Shown one piece after another: positions 52,978-61,269 of a stretch of 64,000 nt of DNA; the stretch's first letter is position 1, and each line of letters begins with the position of its first letter. Below the pieces are notes generated by a model. It made no database searches, was not told the DNA's origin, and was given only the letters and a program-made list of their open reading frames with translations. The DNA is taken from assembly GCF_025685655.1 (NCBI RefSeq), contig NZ_JAGSYG010000001.1, positions 744,001 through 808,000 on the forward strand, given 5' to 3'. Made by a program: the position numbers and the translations under genes. The DNA is from Acidicapsa ligni (GTDB lineage Bacteria; Acidobacteriota; Terriglobia; Terriglobales; Acidobacteriaceae).

Positions 52978-54132
52978 TTAGCTTATGCGGTGAGCACCGG
53001 CCGATGCATGGCAGATGAAAATCTGGGGATCGATTCCAGTGGCCTGCTTGTATCGGCTGGCGAGTGAGGCGGCAAATTCTGTGGCGTGAGCTTTTTCAAC
53101 GACATTGACGGTGCAGCCGCCGAATCCACCGCCGGTCAATCGTGCGCCGATCAGGCCGGGGAGATCCTGGGCGAGTTCGACCATGGTGTCCGCTTCCACG
53201 CAGCTTGCTTCGAAGTCTTTGCTATAGCTGATATGGGCCTCGTGCATGAGGCGGCCGAGTGTGGGCAGGTCTCCCTGCATCAGGGCTTTGGCGGCATCGA
53301 CGGTGCGCTGATTTTCGGTGATGACGTGGCGCGCGCGCTTGAGAGCATCGGGTGGGATTTCGTGGCCCCAGGCTTCGAGGTCGGCCACGGTGGCGTCGCG
53401 AAGGAACTTGATTTCGGGGCGATGCGTGGCGAGGATGCGACATGCTTCTTCGACCTCGGCGCGACGGCTGCCGTATTCTCCGCCGGTGATGGCGTGCTTC
53501 ACCATGGTGTTGGCAATGACCAGCGCCATCTCTTCAGGAATGGGAGCGAGGGTGTAGCTGAGGTCGCGGCAGTCCAGCAGCAGCGCGTGGTCGACGGCGC
53601 CGTTGGCGGAGATGAATTGATCCATGATGCCGCAGTTGGCTCCGACGAACTCGTTCTCGGCGCGCTGGCAGAGCAGGGCGAGTTGGGGGCCGGGGATGGT
53701 TACTCCGAGCAGGCCGGTCACGGCGATGGCGGTGGCTACTTCGACGGCGGCGGAGCTGCTTAATCCAGCGCCTAGAGGCACGTCGCCCCAGAGGGTGAGG
53801 CTGAATGCGGGGATCGCATAGCCTTCGCCGGCGAGAATGGACAGCACTCCGAGCGGGTAGTCGCTCCAGTGGCTGGTGGGGCTGGTGGGAAGCGCGTTGG
53901 CTGGGAAGGAACGCTCTTCGCCGAAGTTCTCTGCGTATAGAACGACCTGTCCGTCGTCGCGGGGGGAGATGGCGGTGAGTGTGGCGAAGTCGATCGCCGC
54001 GGGCATGACGAAGCCTTCAGCGTAATCCGTATGCTCGCCAATCAGATTTACGCGTCCCGGCGCGGCGAAGATTTGCGGGACGGCGTGGAAGCGGTTTTCG
54101 TGTAAGGTGCGTAATGCGGCGGGGTCTTTCAT
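52978..54132 (-). CDS. galK: Galactokinase
   Basis: 384-residue cytosolic GHMP kinase that phosphorylates alpha-D-galactose at C1, the first committed Leloir step. The galactose-binding GRVNLIGEHTDYAEGFVMP, the ATP loop PLGAGLSSSAAVEVATA and motif 3 GGFGGCTVNVV are all present. The start is the ATG at 54132 with AGGAAC upstream. The open frame extends 11 codons further into the gap. The mutarotase gene lies 50 bases upstream on the same strand, so both probably form a galactose operon. galT and galE are not in the window, and glgP is the next gene downstream. Confidence 0.95.
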   Translation of the reverse strand: MKDPAALRTLHENRFHAVPQIFAAPGRVNLIGEHTDYAEGFVMPAAIDFATLTAISPRDDGQVVLYAENFGEERSFPANALPTSPTSHWSDYPLGVLSILAGEGYAIPAFSLTLWGDVPLGAGLSSSAAVEVATAIAVTGLLGVTIPGPQLALLCQRAENEFVGANCGIMDQFISANGAVDHALLLDCRDLSYTLAPIPEEMALVIANTMVKHAITGGEYGSRRAEVEEACRILATHRPEIKFLRDATVADLEAWGHEIPPDALKRARHVITENQRTVDAAKALMQGDLPTLGRLMHEAHISYSKDFEASCVEADTMVELAQDLPGLIGARLTGGGFGGCTVNVVEKAHATEFAASLASRYKQATGIDPQIFICHASAGAHRIS

Positions 54133-54182
54133 ACTGTTAGTTCCTCGATAAAAACACAGATGCAATGGAGCAGAAGTTTTGT

Positions 54183-55157
54183 TTATTGAGCAGAGAATTC
54201 AGAGATTTCAGTAAGTTCGGTAATCCGGTCGATGTGCAACTCCATTGGCCAGGTAAAGGTTTCACCGGGGGCCAGTATGCGCGACCACGGTCCAATCTTT
54301 GCCAACGAGTCTACAGGTGCTGTGGTTGGTTCCATTGCGACACACATTTGCTTTGCACCGGCTTCGTCGGGCCAGCCGCCGTAACAGATCCATAGTCCGA
54401 TGTAGGGCGTCAGAACGGGGTCAAAACGAACGGTGAGGCGCAGGCCGATTGCTGGGCGCTCCAGGGAGCACCAGGCATCGTTGGCGTCGGGTTGGGCGAA
54501 GAGCTTGTCGCCGATGCCGGATTCGATATTCCGAGCCACGCTTAGATCGGTTTGTGAGCCATCCGCCAGCTTGGCTATTGGCCATTGCGTGGTATCTCCG
54601 TTTTGGCCGAGACGATTTCCTGCGGAGCCTTCGACTTTCAGGGTTTGAATGGATGCGGGCAGTACGATGCGATCCCCGGCCTGTGCGCTGAAGAGAGGGT
54701 GCGCTGCCCAGGACCAGGGGACAAATCCGTTGCCTCGGTTGGCCACCGTATACATGGCTCGCAGCAGCCAGCCTGAGCCGGTCGTCGACAGCAGGAGGGT
54801 GCGGGTTACTTCGAGGGGCAGAGAGAAGCATGTGGCGCGCATCGTTGCTGAATCGGCAGCGATATCCAGCACTTCCCACTCCAGCCGCCAGAGGTCGCCG
54901 TGATCGGGGATGGAGGCGTTTCCGGTTTCGGTTTCAATGATGCATTCGCCGACCGAGGGGAGACATTCATCCCAGCCGCTGGCGTCGCTGGCGGAGAAGG
55001 CCATTGTTTGAGTGCGTGGGGCTAATGGCTTCAGTGGGGCCTGGAGCAGTTCATGCGCGCCTGCCCGCAGGGAGCTGATCTTGCCACCGAGAGCAGGCAG
55101 CAAGGTCAGAGAGCAGTCTCCACTCGAAATGACAACGTTTTCCTTTGCTCCGGCCAA
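54183..55157 (-). CDS. Aldose 1-epimerase (mutarotase) family protein
   Basis: About 324-residue cytosolic protein of the galactose mutarotase-like superfamily. The start LTLLPALGGKISSLRAGAHELL is the usual first beta strand with the conserved Gly-Gly-Lys/Arg. NRGNGFVPWSWAAHPLFSAQAG places the catalytic His (AAHPLF). The end (WICYGGWPDEAGAKQMCVAMEPTTAPVD) carries the catalytic Glu in MEPTT. Sequence is divergent from GalM, and the enzyme may interconvert galactose or another aldose. Start: TTG at 55157 with GGAGG five bases upstream, preferred over TTG at 55169. It probably forms an operon with galK. Confidence 0.82.
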   Translation of the reverse strand: MAGAKENVVISSGDCSLTLLPALGGKISSLRAGAHELLQAPLKPLAPRTQTMAFSASDASGWDECLPSVGECIIETETGNASIPDHGDLWRLEWEVLDIAADSATMRATCFSLPLEVTRTLLLSTTGSGWLLRAMYTVANRGNGFVPWSWAAHPLFSAQAGDRIVLPASIQTLKVEGSAGNRLGQNGDTTQWPIAKLADGSQTDLSVARNIESGIGDKLFAQPDANDAWCSLERPAIGLRLTVRFDPVLTPYIGLWICYGGWPDEAGAKQMCVAMEPTTAPVDSLAKIGPWSRILAPGETFTWPMELHIDRITELTEISEFSAQ

Positions 55158-55225
55158 CCTGACCTCCAAATTTCCTGTTTCTCTTTAATCTTGCTGACGA
55201 TATTGAGTTAGATCGCAAACATCTT

Positions 55226-56656
55226 TTATAGATGCACGCATTTGTTTGTAGCTAAACTGAGTCGCTCCCAGATAGAACCTAGCCATTGGGCGTGTTCGGG
55301 CTTCATGAGGACGGATCGTAAACAGGTAACCATCGAACTGGTATCCATTGCGTCTATTTCAACGTTTTCATTTGCACCGTGGTCACGGAACATTGCTTCG
55401 GGCAATTGTACTAGTGCGAGATGTAAATTTTGAACTGCGCATTCGTCGAAAACCTGTTGCGCCAGTGAGGAACTCTGCGCGGCGCTCCCGGCACGCATCT
55501 GCCACACAACAATATCCAATTGTGGTGCTTCTGAAAATGGGTCAAATCTACTATCGTTGCGCAATCGATGGTGCAGCTCCAGTGCGGCACTGCGTCCGGC
55601 GGAGAGCCCGCGGGCAAACTCGCCATCCGGGGTGAGTGGAAGCAGCCGTTGCGTTGCCCATAAGGCCACGGCGGATGCGCCGGCGCGGGAACACTCCAGA
55701 CTGATCTCGCCGAGGTGCAGTTCGCTGGAGGTGAAGTAGGTGTAGGGCGAATCGTGCTTGTAGAAGCGGCCGACGGAGGGGTCGCGGAAGAGCACGCAGC
55801 CGCATCCATAGGGTTGCAGACCGTGCTTGTGAGGATCGACTACGATCGAATCGGCCTGATCCATTGCGAGATAGGCGGATCGCGCCGGGGCGTCGAGTTC
55901 TTCGGCAATGAGCCGGAAGTAGCCGCCGTATGCTGCGTCCAGGTGGATGCGAAATTCATAGCGAGATCGCAGAGCAAGTATCCCGGGCAGCGGGTCAACT
56001 GAGCCCAGCGCGGTTGAGCCCATTGTCACAACGACTGTGCCGACATCGCCGCGCTTCAATTCCTCTTCGAGGGTGTTCAGGTCCATGCATCCGCGGAGGT
56101 CGCAGGCTATGGAGGTGAAGGGCAATTGCAGGACGGCAGTGATTCGTTTGTGGGTGTAATGCGCCTGTTCCGAAGCGAGGATACGCTTGCCGGGGGCGAG
56201 TTGCCCGGCGATCCAGAGAGCCTCAAGGTTGGCGAAGGTGCCGCCCGAGGTCAGATGCCCCAGGTATCCCGCGCCGGACCAGCCGAACATCTGCGCGATC
56301 TGCGCAACGGCCTCGATCTCCATCTGCGAGCTGGCGCGTCCGCCATCGCGGGCATGGTTATTGGGATTGATGGCCATTGCCAGCGCGTAGGCTGCCCTTG
56401 CCACGGGATGCGGCGGCTTGAGCATCTGGCCCGCGTACAAAGGATGAAAATACGGATAGTTGTTCACCATTCGCCCGGCTACTTCGTCCAACACGAGGGC
56501 CATTGCATCGCGGTCGGTGGCCTGATCAAGCGGGGAGACGAATGGTGGCAGATCGCGAAAGCCCTCTGCAAGGCGGGCCAGCGGAGCCTCAAGCAAATTG
56601 AGGAAGGGATCCTGTTGCGGGGGATAGGTATTGGCGGAGGTACGGGGAGAGGTCAT
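55226..56656 (-). CDS. Pyridoxal-phosphate-dependent decarboxylase (group II type)
   Basis: 476-residue cytosolic PLP enzyme of the aromatic-L-amino-acid/glutamate/tyrosine decarboxylase group. Family signs in order: NPYFHPLYAGQM-like NNYPYFHPLYAGQ near the substrate site, GHLTSGGTFANLEALW for cofactor phosphate, HLDAAYGGYFRL with the PLP-ring Asp, and the Schiff-base Lys in VVDPHKHGLQPYGCG. The amino acid substrate (for example tyrosine, tryptophan or aspartate) cannot be decided. The start is the ATG at 56656. The open frame runs 156 codons further upstream but overlaps the divergent cold shock gene and shows no homology. Confidence 0.85.
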   Translation of the reverse strand: MTSPRTSANTYPPQQDPFLNLLEAPLARLAEGFRDLPPFVSPLDQATDRDAMALVLDEVAGRMVNNYPYFHPLYAGQMLKPPHPVARAAYALAMAINPNNHARDGGRASSQMEIEAVAQIAQMFGWSGAGYLGHLTSGGTFANLEALWIAGQLAPGKRILASEQAHYTHKRITAVLQLPFTSIACDLRGCMDLNTLEEELKRGDVGTVVVTMGSTALGSVDPLPGILALRSRYEFRIHLDAAYGGYFRLIAEELDAPARSAYLAMDQADSIVVDPHKHGLQPYGCGCVLFRDPSVGRFYKHDSPYTYFTSSELHLGEISLECSRAGASAVALWATQRLLPLTPDGEFARGLSAGRSAALELHHRLRNDSRFDPFSEAPQLDIVVWQMRAGSAAQSSSLAQQVFDECAVQNLHLALVQLPEAMFRDHGANENVEIDAMDTSSMVTCLRSVLMKPEHAQWLGSIWERLSLATNKCVHL

Positions 56657-56881
56657 GGCGAAGACCACCCTAGCACATTGTCCCTCTCCAGCCAATAGGA
56701 TGAAACGTGTGCAAAAAGAGGCACTTGCAGATTTATGTATCAAGATTTCCAGATCGTGGTACCATGAATGCAGCGTTAGAACAGACGGGCGTGAGCAGTA
56801 CTCGCCCAACCAAGCAAGATCTGCCAGTGGTCGCTCCGTTTCACTCAAGCGCAATTCAAAGTTTAGGAAATACGACTCAAA
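56657..56881 (+). promoter_or_regulatory. Cold shock gene leader
   Basis: 225-base divergent region between the decarboxylase gene and the cold shock gene. A long 5' leader is common for csp genes, where it acts as a temperature-responsive RNA. AGGAAA lies 11 bases before the ATG. No -35/-10 pair was convincing, so the start of transcription is not fixed. Confidence 0.35.
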
Positions 56882-57082
56882 ATGGAACAAGGTACTGTGA
56901 AATGGTTTAACGACGCGAAGGGCTTCGGCTTTATCTCGCGTCAGAACGGCGAAGATGTTTTCGTGCATTACTCCGCCATTAACTCTAATGGCTTCAAGAG
57001 CTTGCAAGAAGGTCAGGCCGTTCAGTTCAACGTAGTGAAGGGTCCCAAAGGCTGGCAGGCGGCTGACGTTCAGCCTCTGTAG
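56882..57082 (+). CDS. Cold shock domain protein
   Basis: 66-residue nucleic-acid-binding protein of the CspA family, an RNA chaperone for cold or general stress. The entire OB-fold is visible: [15 protein letters not shown] (RNP1), [10 protein letters not shown] (RNP2), and the C-terminal [19 protein letters not shown]. The aromatic patch (Trp, Phe, Phe, His) is complete. Followed by a strong bidirectional terminator. Confidence 0.97.
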   Translation: MEQGTVKWFNDAKGFGFISRQNGEDVFVHYSAINSNGFKSLQEGQAVQFNVVKGPKGWQAADVQPL

Positions 57083-57129
57083 TTTTTGATTCAGGACTCC
57101 GAGGGATTCTGGCAGAATCCGCAATCAAT

Positions 57130-57162
57130 CAATAGGGCGAGGATAAAATCCTCGCCCTATTG
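57130..57162. terminator. Terminator after the cold shock gene
   Basis: Perfect 15-bp inverted repeat CAATAGGGCGAGGAT / ATCCTCGCCCTATTG with an AAA loop, 47 bases after the stop. It probably serves the convergent glycosyltransferase gene as well. Confidence 0.75.
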
Positions 57163-57214
57163 CTGCGTGTGGGTTGGGCGAGGACTGGATTCGGCTGTTT
57201 ATTCTTATTTTGGT

Positions 57215-58528
57215 TTACTCTGAGCTTTTTACTTTAGAGCTTTTTGCTCTGGACTTTTTACTTTGAACTAACGTTTCCAATAAATTGCATGCGGTGCCTA
57301 CTCCGTCTTCGCTCCTGAGTCTCAGGGCAATTTGCTGGGCACGACGGGCGTAGATGGGATCTTCCAGCAAAATCTTCAGTTTTCTTGCTACTCGCAGCGG
57401 CGTGAAATTGCGCTTTTGCAGGATGCGCGCTACGCGGAGCCGACGCATCCGGCGTGCGTTGTCCGGTTGATCGTGACTGTAGGGCATGATGAGCATTGGC
57501 CTGCCTGCTCGCAGGCACTGCGCTGTGGTGCCTACGCCGCCCTGGTGGATGATCACCGATGCTCGCGAAAACAATGCAGAGTAGGGCGCGTATTCGGCGA
57601 CGCAGATTGAGTCCGGCAGGGGATGGCGCGGGCGGTTGCGCGCATCGGAGCCGATCAGCAGGACTGCCCGCATGCCTAACCGCTCGGCTGCACGTGCGCC
57701 GTACTCATAGAATCGGCCTGCGGCGAGGACGGCTGCGGAGCCGAGGGTGAAGACCAGTGGCGGCGGTCCTGAGGCGAGAAACTTTTCGAGATGCGCGGGG
57801 AGTGCGGCGTTTCCTGCATCCGCATCGTAAAAACAAAATCCTGTGATCTTTGTATTCGCTGGCCAGTCCGGCTGTTCCTGCCCGAGGACCCGCGAAAACA
57901 TTGCGAGTACGAGCTCTGGTGAGTGCTTGGCATCGAAGAGTGGATTTTTCCCCCGCTGCAGGCCCAGTTCCTCGCGCAAGTCGTACAGAGGCTGAGGCCA
58001 TTTGCGGCTTACAAACCGAGCCAGGCGCTGGATGGCGAATCCCATGCCGGGGACTGCGGAGTCGGCTCGCGCGAGGCGAGGATACATTGGCAGAACAGGC
58101 GGATCGTATGCGGAGAAGAAAGATAGCGGTGCGAGCACGTAGCTTGCCCAGGGAATGCCGGTGACCTCGGCGACAAGAGGTCCGGCGTAGTTCAGTTCCC
58201 CGAGCAGCAGCAGGTCGGCCCTGGCTGGAACGGTCGCAGCGGTAAGCAGGTCGTGATACGTATCGTGCAATGCGGGGAAGAGAAACTCGCGCAGGCCTCG
58301 TTCTGTGCCCTTGCGCACGTCGTAAATCATCTCTGCCAGCAGTGTATTTTTGGGGTCGATATCGGGCCGGGTGGCATGGAACTCAATCCCCAGCGGCACG
58401 ATCTTCGGTGCGTATATGGCGGGGACAGCCATCACTGGCTGATGCCCACGCCGTTTCAATTCCAATGCGACAGCAATCAGTGGGTTGATGTCGCCAAATG
58501 TTCCAATGTTTGAGAGAACAACGCGCAC
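57215..58528 (-). CDS. UDP-glycosyltransferase-like (GT1/GT28-type) enzyme
   Basis: 437-residue glycosyltransferase with a GT-B fold. The N-terminal VVLSNIGTFGDINPLIAVALELKRRGHQ is the acceptor-domain Rossmann start seen in macrolide and sterol glycosyltransferases. The donor domain shows the PSPG-like IHQGGVGTTAQCLRAGRPMLIMPYSHDQPDNA, and a Ser/Lys-rich tail (about 15 residues) closes it. Such enzymes glycosylate lipids, sterols or small molecules. The start is a GTG at 58528 with GGAGG upstream, since homology begins there. The gene is the third in a minus-strand row after adenosine deaminase and a secreted unknown. A functional link with them is not evident. Confidence 0.85.
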   Translation of the reverse strand: MRVVLSNIGTFGDINPLIAVALELKRRGHQPVMAVPAIYAPKIVPLGIEFHATRPDIDPKNTLLAEMIYDVRKGTERGLREFLFPALHDTYHDLLTAATVPARADLLLLGELNYAGPLVAEVTGIPWASYVLAPLSFFSAYDPPVLPMYPRLARADSAVPGMGFAIQRLARFVSRKWPQPLYDLREELGLQRGKNPLFDAKHSPELVLAMFSRVLGQEQPDWPANTKITGFCFYDADAGNAALPAHLEKFLASGPPPLVFTLGSAAVLAAGRFYEYGARAAERLGMRAVLLIGSDARNRPRHPLPDSICVAEYAPYSALFSRASVIIHQGGVGTTAQCLRAGRPMLIMPYSHDQPDNARRMRRLRVARILQKRNFTPLRVARKLKILLEDPIYARRAQQIALRLRSEDGVGTACNLLETLVQSKKSRAKSSKVKSSE

Positions 58529-58580
58529 AGTGCAGCTACCCTCCGCCTCTGAGCCTATCGTATCGTCTTTGAGGGGCAGC

Positions 58581-59552
58581 CTATTTGGCAGGGGTCTTCT
58601 TATGCGGCTGGGCAAATGTTTCGGCGCAGGCGGGTGGACTATTTTTGATGGTTGGCCGCAGATCTGCCCAGTAAGGGCTCTGAGATAGCTGCCCGCAGAA
58701 ATCCTTGAGGAAGGCGTCTTTGCCGGGTTTTCGGGCGGGCCATGCTGCGTCCACTGTTTTCCATGCCCATGCATCCTGCCCTGCATAGATGCGGAGCAGC
58801 ATGGATCGCCACAGGTCCGATCCAACGTAGTAGTTGTCGAAGATGTTTTCGCGGAGGAATGCTTCGCGAGCGCTCTTCAGGTCGTTCGCATTCCATTCGG
58901 CCTGGGTGGGATCGGGCTTGCGCATTGCTTTGACGGCCAGGGCGAAACGGATGCCTCCTTTGCCATCGTCTAACGGCTCCAGCAGAATCGGAGTCAACGG
59001 CGACGCGGCGAAATAGGTATGCCAGTAGCCGAATGTATTGTCGATCGTTGCCATGAGGTAATGCTTGTTAGTCGAATCGCGCTTGAACTGCGGGCCGTCG
59101 TCGTTGCCGAGATTCACTCGCGTCAGCAGTGTCAGCGTGGGATCCAACTCGAATATCAATAGCTGCGTACAGCAGTGTGCTCCGCCACTGTAGTACAAGG
59201 CGAGTACGTTTGCATGTCCGCGGCCTATTACATCTGTACCTGGCGCGACACCGCCGGGGGATGACGCGGCATCTTCGTTGCTGCCGAAGGTGAGTGTGCC
59301 GCCCTCTTCTTCATTGTGATAGATCAAAACTCGGTTACGAAAAACTTTCAGGCATGCCTTGTCTTCTGTTTTGTAGGAACGAAATTCCAGGCCTTGTACT
59401 GTGAGCGTGGCTGTCGGTTGCACATCGGCGCATGAGGACGGCTGCTGGGCCAGCGCGGCGCCGCTGCCTGCCAGGCCGATGAGGCAGATGACAAGCAGCG
59501 CCAGAGGACGCAGGTTGGCCGTCCGTCGATGTGTTGAACGCGCTTTTACCAC
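58581..59552 (-). CDS. Secreted Cys-rich protein of unknown function
   Basis: 323-residue exported protein without a recognised family. A signal peptide (basic start, hydrophobic core near residues 15-32, ending ALA-Q) is followed by a beta-rich part (TATLTVQGLEFRSYKTEDKACLKVF, then GRGHANVLALYYSGGAHCCTQLLIFEL with an adjacent Cys pair) and a helix-rich C-terminal part. Six or seven Cys suggest disulfides outside the cytoplasm. It begins with a GTG that overlaps the adenosine deaminase stop codon by seven bases, so the two are translated together. The GT gene starts 52 bases after its stop. A role tied to extracytoplasmic nucleoside handling is possible but only by position. Confidence 0.7.
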   Translation of the reverse strand: MVKARSTHRRTANLRPLALLVICLIGLAGSGAALAQQPSSCADVQPTATLTVQGLEFRSYKTEDKACLKVFRNRVLIYHNEEEGGTLTFGSNEDAASSPGGVAPGTDVIGRGHANVLALYYSGGAHCCTQLLIFELDPTLTLLTRVNLGNDDGPQFKRDSTNKHYLMATIDNTFGYWHTYFAASPLTPILLEPLDDGKGGIRFALAVKAMRKPDPTQAEWNANDLKSAREAFLRENIFDNYYVGSDLWRSMLLRIYAGQDAWAWKTVDAAWPARKPGKDAFLKDFCGQLSQSPYWADLRPTIKNSPPACAETFAQPHKKTPAK

Positions 59553-61108
59553 TTTGCCTCAAACTCTCGGAAGCGCCGTTCCTGCTCCCATTGCGCTGTT
59601 GCTTTTTCGCTGCTGTCGAGGAAGGTTTTGCATGCGGCTGCTGGCTTTTCTGCACCCAGCACCTGCGTGCGGCAGGCGCTTACAGGGGCGGTGAATTTAT
59701 CCGCCTGTGCCCACAGGCTTTTGCCGGGCAGGAAGTCGTGTTCCATGCCTGTACGCGCCATCTGCTTCAGGTCCGCGTAGCTCAGGGAGTACTCTTCGGC
59801 TGCCCGGGTGTACTCATGTGTCAGATCGATCCGCGAGACTCCTTCGTCATCGGTGGAAAGCGCAACTGGCACTCCAGCCTTGCGGTAGTAGGGCAGTGGG
59901 TGGGCGTGTTCGCCGGTCAGGCCCTTGATGCCGAGGATGCCGTCGTTGGATGTCAGGTTGATTTCAACCATGATGTGCTTTGTGGCGAGTTCTTTGAGCA
60001 GGGCTTCAGGATTGTCTTCGTACATCACGTCAACGCCGTGGCCGATGCGCTCGGCGTGGCCGAGATCGACGGCCTGGCGGATGTGGAAGCGGAGTCCCTC
60101 GGGAGGGACCATTCCCGGCGCAAGCTCACCGGCATGCAGCGTGATGTGCACGGATGGATAGACGGAGTGGAGATAGTCCAACATGTGCATTTGCAGGGTG
60201 TAGTCGGTCATGGAGATGTGTCCATCTTCAGGCTGCACAAAGTTGATGCCGACGAACTCGGGTAGTTTGGAGATTGCTTCAAAGCCGAGGAGAGTCTGCG
60301 CAAACACCTGCTCGGGTGGGGCTCCGCGCAGAATTTGATAGATGAAGCGTACTTGCACCTTGCAGGCGGGCGCGGCTTCGGGAGTACTGCAATGCTCCAA
60401 CTTGTCGCGCAGGACGAGCGCACTATCAATGCGTTCTTTGGCCGCAGATACCTCTTCATCCAGACCGCCATCGAGCAGCTTTTTGCGGAGGTCGGCCATG
60501 TTTGTATTCCAGCCGAGGGTGTGTCCGAGTTCGGCTGCATGGCCAAACGGAGGCGTGTCCATCAGCTCAACGTATTGCTCATTTTGAGCGGCGGCGCGGC
60601 TTACGATTTCGTCGATCCACTCGCCTGTGTGGCGCTTGTCTGTTCCGCCAAAATGATCAAAGGTGGAGAAGAACTGATCGTGCCCGCTCCAGCCTTGATA
60701 GGCGACAAAGCTGCGCATGGAAAAGGCATTGATCAGCTTGTCATACAGGCCCTGAGCGGCTGGTGCCTGTGTCTGATTCAGCAAGTCCGCAGCGGCGATT
60801 TCGCCTTTTACGCATTTGCCGGAGACGGGCTTGGCAAAGTCCAAGGCTGCGGGGTCGATGCACAGTCCATCTTCGCCTGCGGCACGTATCCAGCTCTCGG
60901 CATAGACGGCGCCGCTCAGATGCACATGCAGATCTGCGCCCTTTGGCATACCGACGAGGAAGTTATGCAGCGCCAGCGACCCCTGCTTGCGGGCTGCTTC
61001 AAAGGCTCGCCCGGTGCGAAGAGTATGTGGATCGGCGGCGCCGCCGGATTGGGCGGATGCAGCCGTGGAAACCAGGACCACAAGAAGCAGAGATGGGAGC
61101 AGACGCAT
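59546..61108 (-). CDS. Secreted adenosine deaminase family protein
   Basis: 520-residue exported metallo-hydrolase of the adenosine/AMP deaminase superfamily, resembling secreted ADGF/ADA2-type enzymes in having a signal peptide (about residues 1-20, SAQS). The zinc and catalytic residues are in place: GADLHVHLSGA (HxH), ITLHAGE (His and catalytic Glu), and LSTDDEGVSR (Asp pair). The length exceeds cytosolic deaminases by about 170 residues, including a C-terminal Glu/Arg-rich helix. It likely deaminates adenosine to inosine in the periplasm or outside. Probably the first gene of an operon with the secreted unknown and the GT. A ribosome-binding site (GAGG) precedes the ATG. Confidence 0.9.
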   Translation of the reverse strand: MRLLPSLLLVVLVSTAASAQSGGAADPHTLRTGRAFEAARKQGSLALHNFLVGMPKGADLHVHLSGAVYAESWIRAAGEDGLCIDPAALDFAKPVSGKCVKGEIAAADLLNQTQAPAAQGLYDKLINAFSMRSFVAYQGWSGHDQFFSTFDHFGGTDKRHTGEWIDEIVSRAAAQNEQYVELMDTPPFGHAAELGHTLGWNTNMADLRKKLLDGGLDEEVSAAKERIDSALVLRDKLEHCSTPEAAPACKVQVRFIYQILRGAPPEQVFAQTLLGFEAISKLPEFVGINFVQPEDGHISMTDYTLQMHMLDYLHSVYPSVHITLHAGELAPGMVPPEGLRFHIRQAVDLGHAERIGHGVDVMYEDNPEALLKELATKHIMVEINLTSNDGILGIKGLTGEHAHPLPYYRKAGVPVALSTDDEGVSRIDLTHEYTRAAEEYSLSYADLKQMARTGMEHDFLPGKSLWAQADKFTAPVSACRTQVLGAEKPAAACKTFLDSSEKATAQWEQERRFREFEAKW

Positions 61109-61230
61109 AAGGCCTCACAGCAGGTTGGGGAAGTCAAATACAGATTCGAAGATCAGTCTAATGCAGGCGTCGATCGCAATGAAGGCTTGTGTGGCAATCA
61201 ACCTCAATCTCTCGTCAATCTCAACGACTC

Positions 61231-61269
61231 TCAATGAAGAGAATCAATAAAGAGAATCAATGAAGAGAA
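61231..61269. repeat. 13-bp tandem repeat over a stop codon
   Basis: Three units: TCAATGAAGAGAA, TCAATAAAGAGAA, TCAATGAAGAGAA. The last unit contains the stop codon and C-terminus of the adjacent minus-strand permease gene. Confidence 0.7.

Noticed and set aside
56657..57124. Upstream extension of the PLP decarboxylase frame
   Set aside because: It overlaps the divergent cold shock gene and its leader and shows no homology. The ATG at 56656 fits the family start.
58529..58825. N-terminal extension of the glycosyltransferase
   Set aside because: Ninety-nine extra codons without family similarity. The GTG at 58528 with GGAGG upstream and the Rossmann start fit better.
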